Shown here in pieces: positions 51,498 through 64,000 of a stretch of 64,000 bases of DNA. The stretch spans positions 1 to 64,000 of the forward strand of contig LWCA01000060.1 in NCBI GenBank assembly GCA_001642005.1, written 5' to 3'. The stretch's first letter is position 1. Every line of letters begins with the position of its first letter. Source of the DNA: Intoshia linei (lineage: Eukaryota; Orthonectida; Rhopaluridae). Both the position numbers and the translations under genes were made by a program. Below the pieces are notes generated by a model, which was not told the DNA's origin, ran no database searches, and worked only from the letters and a program-made list of their open reading frames with translations.

Positions 51498-51650
51498 GAT
51501 CAAATATACATGTAAAAATAATTTTTGTATTTAAAGAACAAGAAATAATTTGAAATAAATGGTTAGAGGTTAATTCTAAGTCAGTTTTCTAAATCATCAC
51601 AATTTCTAAAATATATATAAGTCAATAAATAATTGAAAATAATAAATGCA

Positions 51651-54135
51651 TTACTTAAGTAAATTTTTGATGGCATTATCAAGTGATTCTTCGCTTAGAC
51701 ATCTTCTGAGTAAATGTTTGAGCAATTCGACTAATAAGTCTTGTAAAATACCGGGAACAGAGGATTCAGTGCTAATTAAAACATTTATCAGGTTGTCTAT
51801 ATCTGGATTGGCAGCCCCGTATTTATTTAGAGATGTGGTATATGTTTTTGTACCTCGAATAATCTGTATTAGAAATGCCGAAGCACCTGAACACTTGTCT
51901 TTTGAAGTAGTCATTACAGAGCAAGATAATGATTTTTGTTTGACCATTTTTTGTTGCGAGAGTTTTTTTTTTTCATTCGTAAATATTTCGTTTTTTGGTG
52001 ACAAATTTAACATATCCACTTTATTCTTAAATTCTTTAGATTTTACTGTTAATTTGTTAGCTTTTGGAACTTCTACAACGTTTGTGTGATATGATACCAC
52101 ATCGTTTCGTCTCGCTGGAGGTTCTGGTATTCGTCTAACGGTGTCTGTATTTTCTTTTACTACTTGTAAATTTTTTGAAATTGAAGGTTTTTGTGATTCT
52201 AACGGCTGTTTGCTGCAATCGGTCATTTTGGATGGTATATGAGATTTACTTATTAATGGTTCACTTACTCTTTTAGGTGAAGAATTAGAGATTGGTTGAG
52301 ATTTTTTTATTGTACCCAAATCGAAGGCAATGTGTCTAAAATAAAAAATATATAAATTTTCATATCTAAAATCAAGTCCTAGAATTTTATACAACATAAA
52401 TTGTGGGATAGTGTTTTAAATCAAACGTTATCATAAATTGCAAACTCGAAAACGTGCATTTTCAAGATCATAACTTAAGATTACCTTTTTTTTTTAAAAT
52501 AAATAAATTTCATTATTATGAAATTTTTTCTAGCACCCCGATGGTATTACATCCCCGGTTAAGAAACACGACTCTAGACAGAAAATAAACCAGTTTTGAT
52601 AATTAGATTAAGTAGTAAAATTCAGGGCCGTTGAGGGCCATCATGGTTGTAGGCTCTCTCCACGACCCTGGTACAATGTACCTAATAAAAAATATTAATA
52701 GTTATAATGAATTCCGTATACACTTAACGGACTTATCCGTGACAGGATTCCAATACCACCATCTTCAATTTTGTTTTTTAGTTAAAAAACTAGAAATTTG
52801 ATTCAAGCGTAATTTATTAAATATATCGCAAAATAAAAATATTACCCAACACCATCTTCTGCTTTTACTCTATATAAAAATGAAAACTATAAAAATTCAA
52901 TATTACGTATCATAGCTTAGTACTTCATCATCAAACATAGATCCTCTGCTATTGAGATGTTGTTGGTAGGTTTGAATTTTATCTATAAGCACAGCGACCT
53001 TCTTGGCTTTTTTTATAAAACTGTGTTTTAAGAGTTCTTTTGTAGTAGATCTCTAAAATATAATTACTAGCAAGAATCTAAAATATTTTACTTGATTTGG
53101 ATCTTTTTTGAGGCAGCAATCTACAAAGTCACGAAAAGATTTGGAAAATTTTGATTCTAGTTGTGGTGGAGGGTTTTTAGGTATACTCATTAATACTTTC
53201 ATGGGATGCAAATCAGCCAATGGAGGTTCACCTCTTGCCATTTCAATAGCAGTAATTCCAAGACTCCATATATCAGCCTAAATAAATTATAATACATGTT
53301 ACAGATTGTTTGAATGTAAGTCGTTATTTACAGGAAAATTAAGTTTAACTAAACCCAAGAGTATTTTTATTACAGATTAAAACGGATTTTTTCTAGGGTT
53401 ACCAAAATAAGTTTTAATAAATATCAACTAAATACATCAAATAAAAAACCTTGATATCGTAAAATTCTTGTTGAATAACTTCTGGAGCCATCCAATACGG
53501 AGCTACATAAATAATGTCATACAAATGGTGTTAAAAATTACTGCCAACAAAGGAATTTCTCCTATTCAGGGTTTCAGAGAGCTGCCCCGCGACTCCAAAG
53601 TCGGCAATTTTGACATTCCCCTTTTCAGTCAACAGAATATTGGCGGCTATAAATAGACTGAATGGTAGCAAAAAAGCATTAAACGAAACCTTTGACATCA
53701 CGATGAACCTTTTTTTGTCCGTGTATATAATCTAACCCCAGGATAACTTCCCTAAGAATAGTCGAAATTAAGTTTTCTTTAAGTGGTCCTAAACTCATGA
53801 TATCAAGAATAGAACCACCTCCCATATATTCCATGACGATCCAAAGTTTTGAACCCTAAATTTTTATAGTAAACCCAAATTACAAAGTTTACATCGACAT
53901 AAGAACCAAAATAACGCGTAATATACTCGCTTTTGGACTGGGACAACATTTTGATTTCATTCTGAATACTGCCCAAGTCGTCGTCACTTTCTTCCATATC
54001 AATTATTTTTACTGCTACCGTCTGATTGTTGGACATGTCAATCATTTTGTAAACGTCACCAAACGAACCATGCCCAATCTTTTCTAAACGTCTATATTTC
54101 TTATCCAATTCAGTTTTCATCTCCAATAAAGTCAC
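51651..54135 (-). CDS. STE20-family GCK-III kinase (MST3/MST4/STK25-like)
   Basis: Ser/Thr kinase of the GCK-III group, usually in STRIPAK complexes with CCM3/PDCD10, acting in cell polarity and migration. Exons 54135-53884, 53855-53690, 53646-53542, 53502-53450, 53277-53092, 53052-52907, 52869-52846 and 52335-51651 sum to 1617 nt, 538 aa. The kinase domain is complete: [16 protein letters not shown] (Lys), [52 protein letters not shown]. The linker is longer than in mammals and Ser/Lys-rich. The end, [20 protein letters not shown], resembles the conserved GCK-III C-terminal region that binds CCM3. Intron 1 is 28 nt, the shortest I measured. The 510-nt intron before the last exon may hide a small exon, though the phases fit without one. 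Confidence 0.92.
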
Positions 54136-54316
54136 AATGTTGGATTGTTATAATATCAAGTATTATATTGATACTTAATTCAGCGATTACAATTGACGCT
54201 AGAAAATATTTAACTAAGTAAACCTCTAAAACTATGGACACTATTTCATTAAATAAATAATACATGCATTTGATTTTTGGTTTAGACTTTAAACAACAGG
54301 TTTATTTAAATTTACA

Positions 54317-57300
54317 CTAATTTTTATTTTTAGTATCTGGTTGGGCTATTTCATCGTTGAACGATAGGTTTAAATGGAATTCATTTGGATATTTTTGTTT
54401 TGGGTCTATACCCATGCTGAGAGTGCTGTCGGATTTTATCGTTCTATTTGGTTTTATTGGACAGTTGTAGTCGGCACTGTTTAAGCTGATAATGTTGGTA
54501 GAAGAAGAATAGGAATTGGTGGAAAATAGTATATTTTCAATATTTCCGGATTCGCTACTCTTTTTTTCCGAACTACCCAATAAGTCAAAAGTCAAACTTG
54601 TTTTGGAATATTCAGCGTTGCTATCTGTTGAAGAATTTTTAATGCTATTATCTGCAAGTAGGTCTAAAAATTAATCAATTTAGTATTTCAAAAATTTTAC
54701 CAATTATTGGAGGTGGAGGTCGCACCTAAATAATTTTGTATACGTTGATTTTTTTAATTACCCCTCGACCTTTTTCTTCACTCGTATACAGTAAATCTAA
54801 TATAAAGTAAATTAAAGGCGAACATTCAGTTGAGCTATACATCTTAGAGCAGGGTCGGCAACATTTTGCAACTCGTGGGCCACTTTTTTATATCAAAAAA
54901 TTCCACGGTTTTGAAAATTTACACATGATACATTTTAATTAAAGATTAACGGTTCTAGTATATTCAACAAAATAAAACCCAGGGTGATTTGAAAATTCAG
55001 TATTAAAATGATTATAATGAACCAAGTATAGTATAAAATGTTTAAAATTTGAAAAATAAATAATTACATATTTACTCAAAGGGCCACCAAAAGTATTCTG
55101 TGGACCACTGGTTGCCGACCCCTGTCTTAGAGCGATATAATCATCGCCTTTGTTAATTAATCATAATATTTATTTTTTGACAATATTTTTAGAGTTTCTT
55201 TAATGACAATGACAAAAATTTTGTACGTTTATTAAGAGAAATTTTTTTTCACCCAATTTTTAAAGATAATTTTGTAAAGTTTTTAAAAAAGTTTTTATCT
55301 ACTATTTTTTAAAGATTTTGGAGATAATTTTGGGACCAAAATTTTGTAGATTTTTTAAGTGAATAATATTTTTTTACCCAAAATTTTTAAAGATCATTTT
55401 GTAGAGTTTTTAAAGGAAGTTTTTATCTACTACAGTCCGCGAAATAAAGATAAGCCCAACAGTTTTTTGTTAATAGTTTATTAAATATGATAGATAAAAA
55501 TCAAGAATATGAAAATATAACGAGATGAACATACAATAAAATTATTATTTAAGTAAAAACCTACAAATACATTTCTAAACAAATTAGCTTGTCAAGAAGT
55601 GTGGTATCAACGTTTCTACGTAATCCTGAATCATGTGGAACATTAAAAAGTCCAGGTAGACCCAAAAAAGTAACAAAAAGAATGGAAACACATATTATAC
55701 GTAAGGCTTCCACGGGAAAATTGACTGCCAGAGACATAATTCAAGAACTACAGCCACCTGTTCAACTTCGTAGAGTTCAACAGATCATTAGCAAGTGTTC
55801 TCATTTGAAATGGAGTAAACGTATGCACGCTCCAGTTCTTACAAAAATGTGAAACCAAAATTCTGAAAATTATATTAATACATTATCAGAAAATATAATT
55901 CCATTTGCACATTTACATTATGGTACAGATTTCTTTTTCCAACAAGACAATGCTTCAATCCATACTTCAAAGTTGGTAAAAACATGGTTTCAAGATAATT
56001 CTATTGATGTAATTGATTAGCCATCAAAGTCACCAGACTTAAATCCAATTGAAAACCTTTGGGGAATTTGGGCGATGTCTGTTTACAAAAATGGGAGGCA
56101 GTTTAGCAATACTGAGGAACTAACAAAATTGATTATATTGGAATGGAATAAAATTAATCAAAATCTTTTACAAAAATTAATAACGTCTATGTAAAATAGA
56201 TGTCTTGATGTTGTACAAAATAAAGGAGAAAAAACACACTATTAAATATGTAAATGGATATACTAAATTATTTTTATTCATTGGACTTATGTTCATTTCG
56301 CTTATTATAATAGATATATCATCAAGTGTCAATTCTTTTGTATATCTTAGTGTGAAAATTTCACCTTTCAATCACAATTATTAACAAAATCTTAACGAAA
56401 AAAATGTTGGGTTATCTTTATTTCGTGCACTGTATTTTTCAAAGATTTTGGGACCAAAATTTTGTAGGTTTTTTAAGGGAATAATATTTTTTTACTCAAT
56501 TTTTAAAGATAATTTTGTAGTGCTTTTAAGGGAAGTTTTTATCTATTATTTTTTAAACATTTTGGAGATAATTTTGGTCCCAACATTTTTTTAGAACCAA
56601 AATATTGTGGGGTTTTTAAGGGAAATTTTTTCTACCATTTTTTAAAGATTTTGGATATAATTTTGGTCCCAACATGTTGTAGTGTTTTTAATGAAATATT
56701 TTTAACATTTTATGGGACCTTTAAAAATTGTGTAAAAAAACTTCCTTTAACCCTACAAAATTTTGGTCCAAAAGTTATGAATGTTAATATAAGATAATAA
56801 AAATATGAATAAATGAACTCACTAAAATTTCGTGAAAAAATCAATGATATGATAAGTTAGTAAAATCGATGATTTATGTCGCTCCAAAGAATGGACGTCA
56901 AATTAACTTGTGCAAATTTATTGTATGACTAATTTAATGATTATAATTTTACCAGGCTCACTAGACGAATCACTATCATTGTATGAATCTTGATTATAGT
57001 CTATATCTTCATTCATTTCATCTAAAAGTAAAAATTTATGAATACACCTGAAAAAAATCAAACCTGACGAAGTTCTATCTTTTGAGTCCTTAATCGTGTT
57101 ATATACTTCCTCGTCTACCCATTCCTCATTGTAAATATCATGATAGCTGTGACAAAAGAGTTCAACTTTTAGTATAATGTTGTTAAACTAAATGTTTAGT
57201 AGTTTTTGTTACATGTTGAGTGAAACCTTTATATTGTTGAATGATAATGCATTCAAAGCAGAAATTGAATTATCAAAAGTAATAATAACATTTTCTCGGG

Positions 57301-60300
57301 TTCCTCTAAATTTGTAACTTTAAGATAACAAGAAATATATTTAAACCTCATGTAAGTAATTCCACCCCAATGTTTGAAAAATAGCAACAAATTTTGTTGA
57401 TTCATTGATTCTTTTGTTTCATTATATACAATAATACTACAATCATAAGGTCCACTGTCGATTATTGTATTTTTATAGATTTCTTTCAATTTATTATTAT
57501 CTGGAATATCAACTAGAACTTCAAATGCAGCAGTGACAGGTCTAAACAAAATATTAACACATACCGTAATGCTAAATGGTTACTTGTGGTCCGAACAGAC
57601 AATGTCAGGTGACGAAGAATAATATAAGAGCTTAATGGCATTTTCTTTATTATGTTTATCTATATTTCAGAAATTGAAATGTATACATTTAAAATTAAAT
57701 TACCGGGATAATTTCGATATTTATACAAAATTCTATCGCACCATGAAGGTATTCTATTTTTGTCACTGGTGTCGTAAACATTTGTATTTACATCAAATTT
57801 ATATGTAGGATTAAAAGTGATGCCACCTTCTTTAAATCCACCAAAAACCTAAAATTGACGCATATATTAATTTTTCAAATGCTAAATTTTAAATATTTAC
57901 ACTTCCGTTCAGTTTATTAACATTGAGTTGGTCGAGTCTTAACAAAGTATTCAATTTGTTACTTTTAATACAGGATTTGACAATTTTGTTATTCGAATTT
58001 ATTCTATAATTCATATCCCCACACCAAAACAAAAAATCACTACATAATATTGACCTAGACTAGAGGAGTTTAGCTTAATATTGATAAAACTACTTACACA
58101 AGGAAATGTTAATTTAGTTAATGCCGTGTAAAAGTCAGCGTTTCTTTCTTTGAATTCACTTTGACCAGCAGTAAAATGACTATTTATAAAACAAAAAGAA
58201 TTTCCGAAAAGGTTAAATCGAATGGCTACACTACCTTTATTTCCTACTGTTCCACGAAATCCTGTTTTAGTTGAATCACTTGATACGTATCTAATTTATA
58301 TCTAAATTTTTGAATTTTGGCAATTATACCTCACGTACGGAACCAAATCTGCTTTTACAAATATATAAAGAACAACTCCAACTAATTGTAACGAATGTAA
58401 GAGTCTAAATTTTCGTTGTCCATTCGCATTTAAAACTCGTAGTAATACATCTTTCCATTTGTTGGCTTGAACAGATCTAGATAATATTATTTATATATTA
58501 AAACGATTATACCCAGAATATACAATGTTTGATGCGTTCAAATCAACTACTTCCTAAAAAATTAAATTAACATACTATAATTATAATGCAGGGGTTCCCG
58601 CACTTTTTTCACGACCGACCGGTAATTTAAAATATTATTTATTTTTAAATTTTCAACTTTTAAACAGCGTTTCAAACAGTTTCTACTATAATTGGCTCAT
58701 TATAATCATTTTAATACTGAATTTACAGATCGCATTAGATTTTATTTTGTTGAATATACTAGAACCGCTTCTCTTCAGTTAAAATTAAAATGTATAATTT
58801 TCAAAAACGGGCCCGTAGAACCCTTCGATAAATCCATTTTTGCCATCGAGGTTTTCCACAAGTTTGGACATGGTTATTAATTATTGGACAATTAGTTTCA
58901 ACTTGCAACTAATTACGCATCGAAAATAATTAAATTAGATTTTCAACTTGAATATATTTTTTTGGTAGAACTAGATGTTGTTTGTACGTAGTACACAACA
59001 GTCAACGAGTATACAGTAAAGTTAATTGGTAAAAAATGTATATCTGTTTATTTAAGAAAGTAAGGAAAGTCGAGTTTTACAAATTCCATATTCTTATAAC
59101 AATTTTTCCAGATTGATGTTTTATCGAAAATTTTAATTTCAGAAATTGAGTCCTTCAAGGTTAAAAACCTCAATTCTCCTTTGTTTTTAAATTCATCAAT
59201 ATTATGATAATTTTCAATTTCAAAATCTATAATCGCCAAAACCTCAAATTACCCTTTTTTGTAAAAATTAAAGTCTTATAATTGTATACAACATTAATTC
59301 TGGAATGGTTTTTAAATTGATAATCATTATCATTATAAAAAGTATAATTTTAGCAATTTAATTACTCACAAAATCACGCAATTAACACAGAAAATGGTAT
59401 TCAGCAGGGATGCCCAACCTGTCGATCGCAGATGATTTTCTAGTAGGTCGCCAAATTTAAAAAATTAAAATTAATTTTTTATTGTAATAATATTAGTTAT
59501 TAACTATTAATGTAGTAAATTAATCTCTATTTTAATATTGTTAAAATTTTTACACATCTAAATAAATATAATCCCTCGCAGCAATTTTGCAATTATTAGA
59601 AACTAGTCTCAGTGATACTCTAAGTGTCTGAATTTTTTATGTATTAATCAGCGAATCAATATATATCGTATGCTAAAAAAAATAAAAAAATGGGCCGAAT
59701 TAATTAGTAGAAATTTACCTTTTTCATTTATATGTAGATATGAAAGTCTCAACAATTTTGGAAAACAATAAATATAATTATGTATTGATATATTCAATAT
59801 ATATTATATTCTATACATCTATCTAATTTCCATTATTCATCACAACCTCGTACATTTTTGAATTAAATGATTTATGTGGCCTTATAATCATGTCTTTTTC
59901 CTTTAAAATTACTTCCTGGACAATAATTTTCTGCCATATATGCATTTTCAAATTAAATTGTGAACCATCATGTAGCTGATTCTTCATAATTGACAATAGA
60001 TTTTCTATTGGGAATATATCAGGAGAATCAGGAGACCAACCTAATAATTTTATTGATTCAGCAGCAAACCTTTCCCTTGTTTTTTGATCACATGAGGTTT
60101 AGTATTATCTTGTTGAAAGACAAAGCCAGGAACTATGTTACTTAGTTGAGTAAATACATCTTCAAATAAAATTTTTTATAAGAATCGCTATTAACAGTAT
60201 GCTCAAATTTCCTAATCATAACTTTACCGCAAGATGTTAAACAACTCCCAATCATTATGGATCCACCTTAAAATGGTCTTTTTCGGAGTTTTAATGGTTT

Positions 60301-63300
60301 CACGACATGAGATTATCACTTTCATCTAAAGAAAATCAACATTCATCCGAAAATATGATTTTATCGACATGAACCCTATAAAAAAAGGTTGTGTACAAAA
60401 TTTAGGCGGCCATTCTTTTGTGCATCAGTCAATGTTAGTTTTTGCAATGAACGTCAATACTTCAAACCGCTATCATTAAAGGCCAGTCAAATAGTTGCTT
60501 TTCAAGAAGTACATCGCATACTTGCAGCAACGGATGTGGATATAACAACCTTCAAGATTTTTGCACCCATCAGCAGATTTTTTAATTACTTTTTAACTCT
60601 TTCTTTTTTTAAATTTGTAATTCGCTTCAATTTGATTGGTCTTTATTCATTTCCAATGTTCTAAATTGTTCTAAGGGAAACATTGCGACTTTTTGCTATA
60701 TTTACCTTTTCGATACCATCCTTCAAATCTTTTTCTATTAATTTTGTAATATTATTTGACAGTGTCATTTGTGATAAAGAAAACAGTTTAAAAACAATTA
60801 TTTGTCAAAAAATCTGAATTTATTATGTTTTCGATAGTTTTGCAAAATTGGTAAGACGTTTAAAGTAACAAAATAATTAAAAACTTTAATTTCTACGACT
60901 TTTTTCAGATTTTTTTTTATTTTATTTCCAATGAAAGATCTTGCTAAATCGTTTAATACATAACAAATAGAAAAACATAGCATGTAGTTTAGATTAGTTT
61001 ATACCAATTGCACTTGGAATTATTCCAAATTTTAATTTTTATATTTTCTACCATCACACTGAAAATATTTAGTTATACATTTTTTATAGGATTCCGTAAG
61101 GCGATTTATTTGAAATAGGTTCCGATCAGAAACATTTTTCTAGTCAATGTATTAGTTGATCGCCACTCATTGAAAATTTATAAAGTCGATGCATAAAAAA
61201 AAAGTTGGGCACCGCTAGTATACAGTGGCTTAATTAATCACGATTTAAATGCAATGTCAAGATTACCACCTAAAGAGGAACTAGTAAGGATCATTACGGT
61301 GAATTCGGAAGATTCTAAGACTATTATTTTTGGTTTATTAGCGAAATAAATTTATAATTTATGAAATGGTTTTTCATTGGAACATGTCAATTTATCATTG
61401 ATAAAAAAAAAAATTTTTTTATTTACATTAACTCAAAAAATTGATTATTAGTTATTAAAAGTTAATAAACAATATAAATACAAATACTGTACAACATAAC
61501 CTAATTGGGATCAAGTTTTCAACGTCAGATTCTAAAAAAATTGAAAACTGAAGATAAAGCATTCTTTTACCTTGAAATGTCTTATTTTGTAAAGATAGTA
61601 CAATGTTTCAATACATTTTCAGTTATACAAGAAAAAAACTGAGAAAGAGCCTACAAACGGTCAATTTTCAATATGAAAGGATATAAAGATTTCAAAAGCA
61701 TAAAATATAAAATGAAATATTCTAATTTGTTATTATTTCATCGTTATCTAGGAATTTAACTGTAATTTTCAAAAATTAAGAAATGTTTGACGTCAACCAT
61801 TTTGATACTTTATGCAAACTGCAATAATTTTTAATTAAAATGTACGTTTTTGTAAATATAAAAAATTGATCAGATTCTATAATAAATAAAATACGCAATA
61901 AAATTAAATGTAAATATTGCAATCATAATGAATATTTGATTCATAGTTTTTCAGTTAATGTTAAAAAAATTAATTTCACAAATTCACGCTTTCACGAAAA
62001 AATGTTAGGAAAACAGAATAAATTAAAAACAAGGGGATTTTTTGTGACGAAAATAAAAAAAATTATATTATTCTACACCAAATTAAATGGAGATTATTAT
62101 CTATATATATGTCTTTTTTAAATTTCAAAAGTCCAAATTGTAATAACCCTATTGTACATAATATAACTAGGAATATACAAAAGTATTTAGAGGCATAATT
62201 CATAGTTAAAAACAAAATACCTGAACCCCGATAGCACAAATGTCAATTTCTTTAGATAAATCCATTGCCGGTGAAATTTTATCTACTTAAATATATAAAA
62301 ATTAAAAAAAAATATACCAGGATGTTTAATAGATAAATACAATGCCATATCATTTAAAAGAGAATTCAAACAATCTGAATCGATTCGTGATTCTTTAATA
62401 GAATTTACATTCCAAGTAGTAAATGACACGCGTATTGCTTTATTTACAATGTATTCCTATAAAAAATTATATAAATACAAAAAAGTAAAACTTTTCTTCG
62501 GCTAATCAAAGTTTGCGCGACATTCAAGGGTACTATATTTTATTAATTAATATTTTTCCATAATTACAATTTCGAAGAGATCTGGGTAATAAAGATGACA
62601 TTTTTTCCCCGATATCAGTTTTAGGGGAAAACCCATTAACCATAAGATCAAAAGATTCATTTTTGCCTTCATCCATTCCGAAATTATTGTTTATTGCTCT
62701 AGTGGTCGATCTCATTGCATCAATAGCCTAAACTCAGTTTAAGTTGATTTAAATTTAAATCATATATTAAAAGTTTTACCAATTTACTAATTGTCTATTA
62801 TAAATAAATTATCAAAATATATTATTAATATATCAATTATTTAAGTTAAATACAATACCTTGTGGTTACTATTTAAGGCTCCAGTTCCAGTGTATATAGT
62901 TGATATTGCATTGCCATTTAATGTCCAACAGTCATTTAATGCCAATTGAAATTCACGTAAATCTTTCACTCGGTTAATCATGTTTAACATTTTAATCAAA
63001 TACTAAATACATAACACACAAATGACAATCATTTTTAAATTTAAACGTACCTGAGTACAAATATAAGCCTGTAAAGCATTGGTACGATCAAGGCAATCAA
63101 TACAATTGACTCTGAAAGTGGATCTCTGCTTATTCAGACAGAAGGTTCCTTTCATTAATACAATATGATTGTCTGTAAAACTACGTAGGTGGTCCATGTA
63201 AAGTTGACGCATTGCATTTTCAAAATTAAATTTTTTCACTTGTGCGTGAAAGTCAATATGCTTGAATTTTATTTTTTGTGTATTATTGAAAGAGTTCCAG

Positions 63301-63600
63301 AGGTTGATGCAAGACTAATAAAAATAACAATTAAATAACATCCATAGTCAAAAAGCGGTTATTAGATAAAAATTTACTTGATATTTGCGACTAATGATTA
63401 GTTCATCTTGCTTTTCTGAGACAAGGTTTATAATATAAATATTCCCATAAGTTTTAAATAATTGACTAAAATGACGTTGAAATGACGGCATTGTTGATTG
63501 TATGGAACGGGGATATTGTATACGATGAGATCCAACCTGAATGCCTCGTTGGTTCCTAAAATAACATTAAATCCAAATATGTAACTATATTTTGAAAAAA
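54317..63600 (-). CDS. SYNJ: Synaptojanin (Sac1 plus inositol 5-phosphatase), 5' part beyond window
   Basis: Phosphoinositide phosphatase that strips PI(4,5)P2 from endocytic vesicles and releases clathrin coats. Exons visible on the minus strand include 63555-63378, 63314-63051, 63002-62869 and 62727-62568. They encode the Sac1 domain, with catalytic [12 protein letters not shown] (CX5R) near 63110, [18 protein letters not shown] and TTRAINNNF. The 5-phosphatase follows: TTWNVNSIK (about 62420), VDLNASNIV (about 58550), [27 protein letters not shown] (about 58030) and [12 protein letters not shown] (about 57740). Next is the synaptojanin RRM-like domain ([31 protein letters not shown]; 57549-57350). 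A low-complexity tail has RPPPP and two DLL motifs, consistent with endocytic adaptor binding, and ends at 54317. Introns 62.2-58.55 kb and 56.9-54.85 kb carry transposons. Both catalytic sites look intact. Confidence 0.93.
54850..55124 (+). mobile_element. hAT MITE with 8-bp target duplication
   Basis: 275 bp, CAGGGTCGGCAACATTTTG to GGTTGCCGACCCCTG, flanked by tcttagag at 54842-54849 and 55125-55132. This is the most complete short member of the family that includes 819-1016, 6850-7187 and a third relative at about 58590-58815 whose ends are decayed. It lies in a synaptojanin intron. Confidence 0.92.
55190..56770. repeat. Minisatellite split by a Tc1-like insertion
   Basis: Units of about 45-60 bp built on TTTTTAAAGATTTTGGAGAT and AATTTTG(GG)ACCAAAATTTTGTAG occur at 55200-55430 and resume at 56440-56760. 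The Tc1-like element sits between. The same unit occurs in the PSMD9 intron (50180-50340). The last part is inverted, so the array has arms in both orientations. Confidence 0.7.
55431..56434 (+). pseudogene. Internally deleted Tc1-like transposon
   Basis: Ends TACAGTCCGCGAAATAAAGA and, inverted, TACAGTGCACGAAATAAAGA, with TA at each border. The first frame (55589-55852) encodes the paired-like DNA-binding region ([24 protein letters not shown]). After a stop at 55850, the next frame resumes in the second half with [18 protein letters not shown] and [16 protein letters not shown]. The segment with the first catalytic Asp is deleted, and a Trp codon before SKSPDLNP has become TAG. The element is inserted in a minisatellite in a synaptojanin intron and cannot be active by itself. 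Confidence 0.9.
59405..61217. mobile_element. hAT element containing a nested Tc1-like transposon
   Basis: Outer termini are CAGGGATGCCCAACCTGTCG and, inverted, TAGCGGTGCCCAACTTTT, flanked by gtattcag (59397-59404) and gtatacag (61218-61225), matching at 7 of 8 positions. Inside, about 59568-61010 on the minus strand is a copy of the 44769-46932 Tc1-like family. The shared end has TGAAAGTCTCAACAATTTTG, and broken frames read [17 protein letters not shown] and [18 protein letters not shown]. The Tc1-like element probably inserted into the hAT element. All of it lies in the 3.7-kb synaptojanin intron. Confidence 0.7.
61226..62200. other. AT-rich intron DNA without recognisable features
   Basis: The remainder of the large synaptojanin intron. 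The open frame at 61936-62121 is Lys/Asn/Phe-rich, as expected for random AT-rich sequence, and resembles no known domain. Confidence 0.4.
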
Positions 63601-64000
63601 CAATGCAAAGGACAGAAATACACCATTACAGATTGAGTTTCATATTTTTTGACACCCTATAATAAATAATTATCATTTTTGGATATAATTCTAAGATTTT
63701 GAAATAATAAAGACAATAAATGGAATTAAAATGATTTATTAACAAAATTAAAGTGAGTAATGTACTGTAAGAATCGCAGGTCAGATTCGGCCCAAGTGTC
63801 GTAGTTTGATAACAATGGCACAAATTATTACAATTAATTTAAAAAAATCCAGCACCAAGAGAAAATATACATTTTTCAATTGAATACAGACTCCCTTGAT
63901 TTACGCAAAATTCGGTTAATGAGGTATTTTTTTTGTGTGCTAATTCCTCAAATAACGTAGCGAAAAATAAATTTAAAGCGAATTTTAAAATTTTAAAAAA

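Noticed and set aside
51646-52089. 147-codon plus-strand open frame
   Set aside because: It is exactly antisense to the last kinase exon, which has homology and matching phase. It encodes nothing recognisable.
60389-60664. 91-codon plus-strand open frame
   Set aside because: Antisense to the Tc1-like transposase remnant in the synaptojanin intron.

Overview
This is a strongly AT-rich animal (metazoan) nuclear contig fragment. The genes are intron-rich orthologues of animal regulatory proteins: a Rubicon/Pacer-type autophagy protein, DDX41, an hnRNP Q/R-type RNA-binding protein, UBXN7, JADE, ANKRD11/12, a USP deubiquitinase, RAB2, a WWP/ITCH HECT ligase, PSMD9, a GCK-III (MST3/4/STK25) kinase and synaptojanin. 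Most introns are only about 28-45 nt and the genes are packed closely, some head-to-head within about 130-210 bp. A minority of introns are kilobases long and filled with transposon debris. Tiny introns, closely spaced genes and shortened orthologues suggest a simplified parasitic spiralian such as an orthonectid (Intoshia-like) or a dicyemid. That placement is an inference and no single sequence proves it.

Layout. 1-5.4 kb: repeats, with a hAT transposase tail, Helitron-like copies, a Tc/mariner-type MITE and a decayed Tigger/jerky-type transposon. 6.3-11.9 kb (+): Rubicon-family gene, 5' end not found. 12.7-16.7 kb (+): DDX41. 17.1-19.0 kb (+): hnRNP Q/R. 19-21.2 kb: intergenic, with a truncated hAT MITE. 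21.2-22.5 kb (-): UBXN7. 22.6-31.6 kb (-): JADE, whose 6.7-kb second intron holds piggyBac, Ty3/gypsy and hAT remains. 31.9-35.0 kb (+): ANKRD11/12-like gene. 35.1-39.4 kb (-): USP with an embedded RING-like finger. 39.6-40.4 kb (-): RAB2. 40.8-49.05 kb (-): WWP/ITCH ligase, with a piggyBac-type MITE and a Tc1-like element in its introns. 49.2-51.5 kb (+): PSMD9. 51.65-54.1 kb (-): GCK-III kinase. 54.3 kb to the window end (-): synaptojanin, whose 5' part lies beyond the right edge.

For ten genes I joined exons by hand at GT-AG (once possibly GC-AG) boundaries. The summed coding lengths of nine complete models are exact multiples of three: DDX41 592 aa, hnRNP 541, JADE 599, ANKRD 507, USP 886, RAB2 218, WWP 772, PSMD9 204 and the kinase 538. 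This supports the intron calls. The genes cover ubiquitin and proteasome biology (USP, WWP, UBXN7, PSMD9), membrane traffic and autophagy (RAB2, Rubicon, synaptojanin), chromatin (JADE, ANKRD), RNA (DDX41, hnRNP) and signalling (GCK-III). They look like ordinary neighbours, not a functional cluster. No prokaryotic system, CRISPR array, rRNA or tRNA was recognised.
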